A stretch of DNA of 7,857 bases from Candidatus Scybalomonas excrementavium. Lineage in GTDB: Bacteria; Bacillota; Clostridia; Lachnospirales; Lachnospiraceae. This document shows positions 1 through 5,351 of this stretch, piece after piece (position 1 is the first letter of the stretch; each line of letters begins with the position of its first letter). The DNA lies in assembly GCA_017694765.1 (NCBI GenBank), contig JADIML010000175.1:1-7857 (forward strand), written 5' to 3'. The position numbers and the translations under genes are program-made. The notes under the pieces were generated by a model that ran no database searches, had not been told where the DNA came from, and saw only the letters and a program-made list of their open reading frames with translations.

Positions 1-191
1 GTGCATGGCAGAGTAGCCAAGTCGGGAAGGGATAAACGCTGAAGGCATCTAAGCGTGAAGCCCCCCTCAAGATGAGATTTCCCATAGCGTAAGCTAGTAA
101 GACCCCTTGAAGACGACAAGGTTGATAGGTCGGAGGTGGAAGCATGGTAACATGTGTAGCTGACCGATACTAATAGGTCGAGGGCTTGACC
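1..191 (+). rRNA. 23S ribosomal RNA, 3' end (partial)
   Basis: This is the last part of domain VI of a bacterial 23S rRNA. It contains the highly conserved stretches GATAAACGCTGAAGGCATC, CCTCAAGATGAG, GACGACAAGGTTGATAGGTC and GACCGATACTAATAGGTCGA. It ends in CTTGACC (185-191), which in the family pairs with the 5' end of 23S rRNA to close helix 1. The gene is cut by the window start. The exact mature 3' end is placed at the end of CTTGACC by homology and may be off by a few bases. No 5S rRNA sequence follows. Confidence 0.96.
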
Positions 192-240
192 TAAAAACTT
201 AGCGATTGACAGAGCGAAGCGATAGGCAGAGCTTAGGTTT

Positions 241-280
241 TAGGTCGTTCTATTGAGTGAAGCGAAATAGAACTTCTTAG
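241..280 (+). repeat. rrn spacer hairpin repeat, copy 1
   Basis: First of two similar 40-base units, 64 bases apart. It contains an 8-base-pair perfect stem, GTTCTATT (247-254) with AATAGAAC (266-273), around an 11-base loop containing GAAGCGA. The unit begins TAGGTCGTTCTAT and ends ATAGAACTTCTTA, as does copy 2. The innermost stem pair is T-A here and C-G in copy 2, which argues that the RNA fold is maintained. Confidence 0.75.
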
Positions 281-304
281 AAAAAAGGTCAGAAGATAAA
301 GTCG

Positions 305-344
305 TAGGTCGTTCTATCGAAGCGAAGTGAGATAGAACTTCTTA
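305..344 (+). repeat. rrn spacer hairpin repeat, copy 2
   Basis: Second copy of the unit at 241-280. Its perfect 8-base-pair stem is GTTCTATC (311-318) with GATAGAAC (331-338), with a 12-base loop that also contains GAAGCGA. The flanks (TAGGTC before, TTCTTA after) match copy 1. The loop has the same sequence elements in shuffled order, GAAGCGAAGTGA here against GAGTGAAGCGA in copy 1. Confidence 0.75.
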
Positions 345-426
345 AGTAAATTCGATTGACAGAATCAAAGAATCGTTAAGAGTATCTAAGATATAAGCTA
401 TGTGTAGTTTTGAAGGTATAATCTGC

Positions 427-454
427 TTGACAAATGAGTAATATATGGTAGAAT
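427..454 (+). promoter_or_regulatory. Sigma-70-type promoter of the tRNA cluster
   Basis: A perfect -35 box TTGACA (427-432) is followed after 16 bases by the -10 box TAGAAT (449-454), which also carries an extended -10 TGG just upstream. Transcription would start near 461, only a few bases before tRNA-Asn. The tRNA cluster can therefore be transcribed independently of the rRNA genes as well as by read-through. Confidence 0.8.
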
Positions 455-467
455 ATATCTTAAGTAT

Positions 468-540
468 TCCTCCTTAGCTCAGTCGGTAGAGCATGCGGCT
501 GTTAACCGCAGTGTCGTTGGTTCAAGTCCAACAGGGGGAG
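468..540 (+). tRNA. tRNA-Asn (anticodon GTT)
   Basis: A full cloverleaf of 73 bases. The acceptor TCCTCCT pairs with AGGGGGA (one T-G wobble) and the discriminator is G540. The anticodon stem TGCGG/CCGCA frames the loop CTGTTAA with anticodon GTT at 501-503. The T stem GTTGG/CCAAC frames TTCAAGT. No CCA is encoded after the discriminator, so the 3' end must be added by tRNA nucleotidyltransferase. A 7-base-pair hairpin TTAATCC/GGATTAA (543-562) lies in the spacer before the next tRNA and may be a processing signal. Confidence 0.97.
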
Positions 541-579
541 TTTTAATCCGAATGAGGATTAATGTTTAAAATTTTATAA

Positions 580-651
580 GGCTCCATGGTCAAGTGGTTA
601 AGACACCGCCCTTTCACGGCGGTAACAGGGGTTCAAATCCCCTTGGAGTCA
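580..651 (+). tRNA. tRNA-Glu (anticodon TTC)
   Basis: A full cloverleaf of 72 bases. The acceptor GGCTCCA pairs with TGGAGTC (one G-T wobble) and the discriminator is A651. The anticodon stem CCGCC/GGCGG frames the loop CTTTCAC with anticodon TTC at 613-615. The T arm contains GGTTCAAATCC. No CCA is encoded. It lies 39 bases after tRNA-Asn and 4 bases before tRNA-Cys. Confidence 0.97.
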
Positions 652-655
652 TTAT

Positions 656-726
656 GGCGACTTAGCCAAGTGGTAAGGCATGGGACTGCAACTCCCTGAT
701 CATCGGTTCAAATCCGTTAGTCGCCT
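656..726 (+). tRNA. tRNA-Cys (anticodon GCA)
   Basis: A full cloverleaf of 71 bases. The acceptor GGCGACT pairs with AGTCGCC, and the discriminator is T726, the U73 identity base expected of tRNA-Cys. The loop CTGCAAC carries anticodon GCA at 688-690. The outermost anticodon-stem position is a T-T mismatch (681/697), while the other four pairs are intact. No CCA is encoded. This is the last tRNA of the cluster, 4 bases upstream of the terminator stem. Confidence 0.96.
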
Positions 727-730
727 CTTG

Positions 731-761
731 AAGAATCAATCTAGTGATTGGTTCTTTTTTT
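731..761 (+). terminator. Intrinsic terminator of the tRNA cluster
   Basis: AAGAATCAAT (731-740) pairs with ATTGGTTCTT (747-756), ten pairs with one G-T wobble, around the loop CTAGTG. It runs directly into seven T residues (755-761). This is a canonical rho-independent terminator closing the Asn-Glu-Cys transcript. Confidence 0.92.
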
Positions 762-910
762 GTGTTCTGAAAATGAAAAGAAATTTGTAGAATATAAAAA
801 ATACATGATGTGCGAAGAATGTATAGTCGCTATAGTCGCAGTAGAGGAAATTTATTTTTAAAGTATAGAGGATTAAAGATTAAGAAGAGAAAAAGTGCAG
901 GAGGAATTAT

Positions 911-2926
911 ATGAGAAAACTAATAAGTAGATATATCATAATGATTATGGCTATTTCTAGTCTCATACTAATTGGTTTGTTTTATGTCATTAATAATTCT
1001 AGAAAAGAAATTTCAGAAAGGAAAGTGTTAGAGGGGATAACAGAACAAGTTATATCCATATTAAAATCAAATAAAGAAAAGGATGAAGAAGCAAGAGTAT
1101 TATTTCAAAATGATTATTTGAATCGAGCAGAGAGTTTAGCATATATAATTGATAAGACAATGAAAGAAATATCAACGAAGGAATTAAAGGAGCTGGCTCA
1201 AAAATTAGAAATAGAAGATATTCATATTATAGATGAAAATGGGATTATTGAAAGTAGTAGCGATAAGAATTCTCTAGGAATAGATTTCTATAAAAGAAAA
1301 CAATTAAAAGAGTTTATACCATTGATTGAAAGTGATAATAAAGATGAATATTATATTAAAATGATGGGATATAATATTGGTAATAATAGTCAAATGATAT
1401 ATATAGGGGTTAAGCCTGAGAGTGGAGACAAAGGAATGATCCAAATTACTGTCGATCCAAGTGCATTGTCGAATTATAATAAGGCTACTAATATTGAATC
1501 TGCAATTAGCTCAATGCCAATAAGAGATTATGTTAATATTTTTGTAATGGATTTGGAAACAGGAGAAATCGTAGCTAATTCAAGAAATATTGGTAAATAT
1601 ATAAAAGTAGAAGATACAACAAATAGTAAAGATGGCGTAGAGATATTAAAAAAATATGTGGATCATCCAGGAAAAATAAAAGTAAATGATGCTGATAAAT
1701 TAGTGGTGGCAGAGAAATTTGAGAGTAATATTATAGTTTTATTAGCAGATGTACAAGAAATCCATCGTTCTTCCACTACATATATTTTTATGATTAGTAT
1801 TATTATTTTAATTCTTATGATGGTAATTGTTTGTTTTTTATATAAATTAATGGATTCCTTTATTTTAAAAGATATTGAGAGTCTCGTAAAAGGTGTGAAT
1901 GAATTTGTAGGAGGGAATAATGAAGTTCGATTCCACGTGAAAAAAAGAACAGAGTTATATAAAATGTCTGAGGGACTAAATAAGTGGGCAAGTGTTATGG
2001 AGAGTAAATCAGAACGTCTATCTAAAATTGTGTCTATGATGGGAAAGAATTTTGCTACATATGAATACTATACAGACTTACATCAAATTTTTTATTCTAA
2101 TAATTTACCAAGTATGTTTGAAATGAGTCCTGAAGAATGTAAGCAAATGATACTGGATAAATTTTTTGATGAAAGTGAAAGAATAAAAACATGTGAGATT
2201 ACACAAGAGTTAGAAGGAGAAATTGTTGTTACAAAGAGTGGAAGATATTTAAAAATTCAACGTATGATTTCAAAAGATGCTTTTTATGCAATTATTCGAG
2301 ATATTTCAGAGGAAAAAAAGGAACAAGAGAAATTGTTTGATGAATTAAATAAAGCAAATGAAAGAGCTTCCAAAGACATTTTAACTGGTCTTTATAATAG
2401 GAGTAAAGTAAAGGAATTAATTGATACTTGGATGAAAGAGGGGAATACAAAAGGGGTTATGCTTCTTATGGATTTGGATAACTTTAAGAAAGTGAATGAT
2501 CAAAAGGGACATCCAGAAGGAGATTTATTACTGAAAAAATTTGCGAATATATTAACAGTCCAATTTCGAAGTTCTGATCTGAAAGCAAGAATTGGAGGAG
2601 ATGAATTTCTTGTATTCATGCCAAATAAAATAGAAACAAGTATTTTGGAAACAAAGATGAGAAATTTTCTAGATGCATGTAGAAAAGAATTACAATCTTA
2701 TTATATGGAGCAAAAGATATCAGTTAGTATTGGAATGGCATTTATGGATGAAACAACTCAATCTTATGAAGAACTATATCATTGTGCAGATGCAGCTATG
2801 TATGTGGCAAAGCGACATGGGAAAGATAGATTTTATTTAAATGAAGATAATATTACTTGCATGAAAAATGAATGTATTTCTTGTAGAGAAAATTGTAAAC
2901 GAAAGAAGACTCTTTTTGTTTCATAA
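911..2926 (+). CDS. Membrane-anchored diguanylate cyclase with extracytoplasmic sensor, PAS-like segment and GGDEF domain
   Basis: Predicted to make cyclic di-GMP from two GTP at the inner face of the membrane in response to an outside signal. Transmembrane segments lie at about residues 7-27 and 290-312, bracketing a 260-residue extracytoplasmic region of Cache-like character (inference). A HAMP-like linker follows (about 313-365), then a PAS-like stretch (about 370-466, ending IIRDISEEKK), a short coiled coil and the GGDEF domain (about 485-645). Seen in the GGDEF domain are DILTGLYNR (489-497), metal ligand D521 in DLDNFKKVND, GHPEGD (533-538) and an intact GGDEF (562-566). An inhibitory I-site RxxD (R553-D556) sits exactly five residues upstream. 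This predicts an active, product-inhibited enzyme. There is no EAL domain. The tail contains a C-x4-C-x2-C-x3-C cluster (650-662). The start is supported by AGGAGG six bases upstream. It appears monocistronic. The ligand is unknown. Confidence 0.93.
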   Translation: MRKLISRYIIMIMAISSLILIGLFYVINNSRKEISERKVLEGITEQVISILKSNKEKDEEARVLFQNDYLNRAESLAYIIDKTMKEISTKELKELAQKLEIEDIHIIDENGIIESSSDKNSLGIDFYKRKQLKEFIPLIESDNKDEYYIKMMGYNIGNNSQMIYIGVKPESGDKGMIQITVDPSALSNYNKATNIESAISSMPIRDYVNIFVMDLETGEIVANSRNIGKYIKVEDTTNSKDGVEILKKYVDHPGKIKVNDADKLVVAEKFESNIIVLLADVQEIHRSSTTYIFMISIIILILMMVIVCFLYKLMDSFILKDIESLVKGVNEFVGGNNEVRFHVKKRTELYKMSEGLNKWASVMESKSERLSKIVSMMGKNFATYEYYTDLHQIFYSNNLPSMFEMSPEECKQMILDKFFDESERIKTCEITQELEGEIVVTKSGRYLKIQRMISKDAFYAIIRDISEEKKEQEKLFDELNKANERASKDILTGLYNRSKVKELIDTWMKEGNTKGVMLLMDLDNFKKVNDQKGHPEGDLLLKKFANILTVQFRSSDLKARIGGDEFLVFMPNKIETSILETKMRNFLDACRKELQSYYMEQKISVSIGMAFMDETTQSYEELYHCADAAMYVAKRHGKDRFYLNEDNITCMKNECISCRENCKRKKTLFVS

Positions 2927-2975
2927 ATAAAATCCTTTCGTTTGTTTTAGGCAGGAACCACTTCCTTTAAAATAG

Positions 2976-3178
2976 AAAGAATGGATAAAACCATTGTTCA
3001 AGAAGCCACAGTATGACCTTAAGCAGAAATTCGTTTACAAAGGGAAACAGAAACAATCGATAGTAATAAAGGTTAATGCAGCTTATATAAGTCCTATCGG
3101 AGGTTAAAAGTCGAGGCATAAGTTTACTACGACTTTGCAGTTACAAGCCCATTACCTTTAGGTGAGGGGGCGTTGACA
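2976..3178 (+). mobile_element. Probable relic of the right end of an IS200/IS605-type (TnpB) element
   Basis: The 398-base gap after the diguanylate cyclase holds no intact gene. A short open stretch (2976-3104, stop TAA at 3105) is bounded upstream by an in-frame TAG at 2973. It ends in VIKVNAAYISPIGG, which loosely recalls the DVNAAYN motif near the TnpB C-terminus. It is followed by two hairpins (3107-3136 and 3147-3171) and then CGTTGACA. The terminal hairpin, CCCATTACC-TTTA-GGTGAGGGG, resembles the right-end stem of clostridial IS200/IS605 elements. No left end, no TnpA and no catalytic TnpB residues are present, so this would be a dead remnant. The assignment rests on remembered family resemblance and is tentative. 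Confidence 0.42.
3107..3178 (+). ncRNA. Candidate structured RNA, omega-RNA-like (degenerate)
   Basis: Two hairpins lie in tandem. AAAGTCG (3107-3113) pairs perfectly with CGACTTT (3130-3136) around a 16-base loop. CCCATTACC (3148-3156) pairs with GGTGAGGGG (3161-3169) around TTTA with one mismatch. In IS200/IS605 elements the guide RNA of TnpB is encoded across the 3' end of tnpB and ends with such a hairpin just before the right boundary. If this reading is right, the guide segment would begin after about 3178. Expression and function are unknown; it may simply be a fossil. Confidence 0.35.
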
Positions 3179-3243
3179 GGAAAGTATATATAGAACATAT
3201 ATTTCTGATAGGATAGAGTAACATTTTTCTTATAAAAAAGTAA

Positions 3244-3292
3244 AAAAATACGTATTGTTTAGAAGAGAAAATTTTAAACAATACGTATTTTT
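3244..3292. terminator. Bidirectional intrinsic terminator between convergent genes
   Basis: An 18-base-pair perfect inverted repeat (3244-3261 with 3275-3292; core AAATACGTATTGTTT) has a 13-base loop. On the plus strand it is followed by TTTTTG and six more T residues. On the minus strand the A-run 3242-3248 gives a T-tract. It can stop transcription coming from the diguanylate cyclase side and from the hydrolase gene, whose stop codon is 32 bases away. Confidence 0.9.
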
Positions 3293-3324
3293 GTTTTTTA
3301 TCATATAGGATGGAATAAGATGGA

Positions 3325-4917
3325 TTATTGTGTTATGCCCTCATTATTCATATCTTCTATTATTTCAGCACCTTCTACAATTATGTGTTGAGAACGATAA
3401 ATAGCAGAGTTTCCAGCTTTATCTGTAAATCTTGCATATACATATCCATCAAATGGGCCATTGATATTACATTCATTAGAATATTGCCATTTTGACAGTG
3501 GATTAAATTCTTGTCCACTCTCTACAAGCTGATATTCAATAGATGAGAGACCAGAAGCACCAAAATCAGCATAAATACCTATATTTAACTGTTTTTGAGC
3601 TGTAATCGTAGTATCTGGAATAGTTTCATCTACAGAGTAGAAAGAAACTTGAGGCTCACTGATGATAGTAACACTATTGACAGCTTTTGTATCTACAACG
3701 AATTCATTTGTTTTACGAATGAGTACATCTCCTGTTGTATTTGCGTATCGAACATAAACAGCGCCTTTGAAGTTATCAGGAATTGTTACTTGAGAACGAT
3801 TGACCCATTTTCCAGTTTTGTAACTTTTTCCTTCAGCAACAAGTTTATATTTGATAGTAGTTCTTCGTGTTACACCAAATTCCGCAGAAAAATTCAAAGT
3901 TACAGGTTCTGTAAGGTATAAGTAATCTTCTGCCTTTTCAGAGGATTTCATAAGAGAAATTTCTGGTATATTACTTGTTACCTTTGTGTTATAGATATTT
4001 TTTAATTCACCAGTTGTAGCGTCCACACTAGCTTTTTGGCTAGCTTTTTTATCAACAGTAATGGTTGTTCCATCACTATGAAAATGAATGGTTCCTAGAA
4101 GATCAGTACGATACACATTCGTTGCTTTTAAATATTTTAAAGTACGTTTTCTCGGAAATCCAGCTGTATTATCGATACCACAAGAAATGACAGAAAAAGA
4201 AGGATCGACAGCTTCTAAAAATTTAGGACTTGTAGAAGTCCATGAACTATGGTGTCCAACTTTTAATACATCAGATTTTAGTTTTGAGCCATAAGAAGAA
4301 AGCATTTCTTTCTCAGACTCTATTTCTGCATCTCCAGTAAAAAGAAAGCTATTATCACCATTTTCAATCTTTACTACAATGGATGAATTGTTATAGGAAT
4401 CATAGTTATCTCTTCTTGGAGCTAAAAATGTAATCTTAGTTGTTCCAAAATAGATTACTTCACCTGGTTGTGGGCGAACTGGTTCTATGTTTTGTTCTGC
4501 TAACATGTTTCGAAACTCTTTATAAAAATTAAAGCTATATTTTGCAGATTCGGGAGGAGCTTGGTTTGGTAAAAACAATTTTTTCACAGGAATCTCTGGC
4601 AAAATCCCCATAAATCCTCCAGCATGATCGTGATGACCATGAGTTACAATGGCATATTCTAATTCTTCTACACCAATTTCCTTTAAAAATGCTAAAGTTT
4701 CAGATTCATGAGAACGAGGACCACAGTCGATTAACATATATTTTCCATTACTTTCTAGTAATGCACCATCTCCTTGACCAACATACATGAAATAAACATC
4801 AAGATTGTCACCAGGATTAGCGCTGGCTGAACTTGGCACTAAGAAAGGAATACAAAGAAAAAACAGGAATACTCCTAACTTATACCATGACTTGGATAAA
4901 TTCTTAAATTTTGTCAT
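3325..4917 (-). CDS. Secreted ComEC-like metallo-beta-lactamase-fold hydrolase with two C-terminal Ig-like repeats
   Basis: A 530-residue exported protein. The signal peptide has a basic n-region (KFKNLSKSWYK), a hydrophobic core (about 14-27) and an AxA site, with predicted cleavage after A33. The hydrolase domain (about 38-290) starts VYFMYVGQGDGALLE, the ComEC/Rec2 hydrolase signature. It contains the metal motif THGHHDH (H93, H95, D97, H98), FTGDAE with D196 and KVGHHSSW with H222/H223, so the metal centre looks intact. The related ComEC domain is proposed to degrade the non-transforming DNA strand, but the substrate of stand-alone secreted versions is not established. There are no ComEC membrane helices. 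Residues about 335-410 and 431-516 are two related beta-rich, Ig-like repeats, probably for cell-wall or substrate binding (inference). The ATG is preceded by AAGGAGT six bases upstream. It is convergent with the diguanylate cyclase and transcribed alone. Confidence 0.9.
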   Translation of the reverse strand: MTKFKNLSKSWYKLGVFLFFLCIPFLVPSSASANPGDNLDVYFMYVGQGDGALLESNGKYMLIDCGPRSHESETLAFLKEIGVEELEYAIVTHGHHDHAGGFMGILPEIPVKKLFLPNQAPPESAKYSFNFYKEFRNMLAEQNIEPVRPQPGEVIYFGTTKITFLAPRRDNYDSYNNSSIVVKIENGDNSFLFTGDAEIESEKEMLSSYGSKLKSDVLKVGHHSSWTSTSPKFLEAVDPSFSVISCGIDNTAGFPRKRTLKYLKATNVYRTDLLGTIHFHSDGTTITVDKKASQKASVDATTGELKNIYNTKVTSNIPEISLMKSSEKAEDYLYLTEPVTLNFSAEFGVTRRTTIKYKLVAEGKSYKTGKWVNRSQVTIPDNFKGAVYVRYANTTGDVLIRKTNEFVVDTKAVNSVTIISEPQVSFYSVDETIPDTTITAQKQLNIGIYADFGASGLSSIEYQLVESGQEFNPLSKWQYSNECNINGPFDGYVYARFTDKAGNSAIYRSQHIIVEGAEIIEDMNNEGITQ

Positions 4918-5055
4918 AATGATACTCCTTAGTATATAGTATTACTTATCGTTTGATGTTATAGTAAATGTAAATAAAATATAAAAATTTATTTAAATTT
5001 CTTTTGGAAAGTCTAAAAGTTAGCTTTCACCATATAAAAATAATTCGTATTATCT

Positions 5056-5084
5056 ATAATAAGTTTTTTCAGTTAGATAGTCAA
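5056..5084 (-). promoter_or_regulatory. Sigma-70-type promoter of the secreted hydrolase gene
   Basis: Read on the minus strand, TTGACT (5084-5079) is followed after 17 bases by TATTAT (5061-5056). Each box matches consensus at five of six positions and the spacing is optimal. The start point would be near 5049, giving a leader of about 130 bases before the ATG at 4917. That leader can form a small GAAAG/CTTTC hairpin. Confidence 0.65.
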
Positions 5085-5224
5085 GGCGACGAAGAAAAAT
5101 AGTAAAATTTAAGTAAATATGTAAGTTTATGAAAAAATAGATTTATGAAAAAAGAAGTATAAAAGAAAGAATTATATAAGAAATGATAGAAATAGATAAA
5201 GAAGAATATATGAGATAAAGTTTA

Positions 5225-5233
5225 TGTTATAAT
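5225..5233 (+). promoter_or_regulatory. Extended -10 promoter element of the ArsR-type regulator gene
   Basis: TG-T-TATAAT (5225-5233) is a perfect extended -10 box. No good -35 box sits at the right distance, which extended -10 promoters tolerate. The transcript would start near 5240, with a leader of about 110 bases to the ATG at 5352. Confidence 0.5.
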
Positions 5234-5351
5234 AAAACAAATAGATAGGAAAACAATAAGAATATCCAATATATGGAAAATGAATAAAAAGGATAAAATA
5301 CCTAGAATAAAGAGAAGAAATATTTGTAGAGATTGAGAGGTTAAAAGTTAT

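Larger units (their letters stand above)
192..426 (+). other. Structured spacer between 23S rRNA and tRNA cluster
   Basis: No gene or 5S rRNA is visible here. The spacer is rich in secondary structure. CCTAAAA (190-196) can pair with TTTTAGG (238-244), extended inward by CTTAGC/GCTTAG with a T-T mismatch, closing a stem right at the 23S 3' end. Two related hairpins follow (listed separately). CTTAA (341-345) plus CGATT (353-357) can pair with AATCG plus TTAAG (371-380). The 11-mer CGATTGACAGA occurs at 203-213 and again at 353-363. These stems probably guide rRNA 3' processing or form rrn spacer signals; that role is inference. Confidence 0.6.
4918..5351. other. Divergent AT-rich intergenic region, 434 bases
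   Basis: No convincing gene lies here. The half next to the hydrolase carries its promoter and a leader of about 130 bases. The other half is strongly purine-biased on the plus strand (about 5090-5350) and carries the extended -10 box of the regulator gene. TTTATGAAAAAA occurs twice (5126-5137 and 5142-5153), 16 bases apart, and could be an A-tract or binding site. No riboswitch is recognisable. Confidence 0.6.

Noticed and set aside
356..390. TTGACA in the rrn spacer as a second promoter
   Set aside because: No -10 box lies at 16-18 bases; the hexamer is part of a repeated CGATTGACAGA element and a hairpin.
765..793. Possible promoter for the diguanylate cyclase (TTCTGA, 17 bases, TAGAAT)
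   Set aside because: The -35 box matches only three of six positions and the sequence is AT-rich enough for such a -10 box by chance. The true promoter was not identified.
3595..3921. Plus-strand open frame of 108 codons
   Set aside because: It lies wholly antisense to the well-supported secreted hydrolase, has no ribosome binding site and gives a low-complexity protein. It is a shadow frame.
4088..4294. Plus-strand open frame of 68 codons
   Set aside because: Antisense to the metal-binding domain of the hydrolase, with no family resemblance or translation signal.
4918..5351. Search for a riboswitch or CRISPR array in the divergent spacer
   Set aside because: No conserved riboswitch core such as that of the cyclic di-GMP classes and no regularly spaced repeats are visible; the two TTTATGAAAAAA copies are too short and too few.
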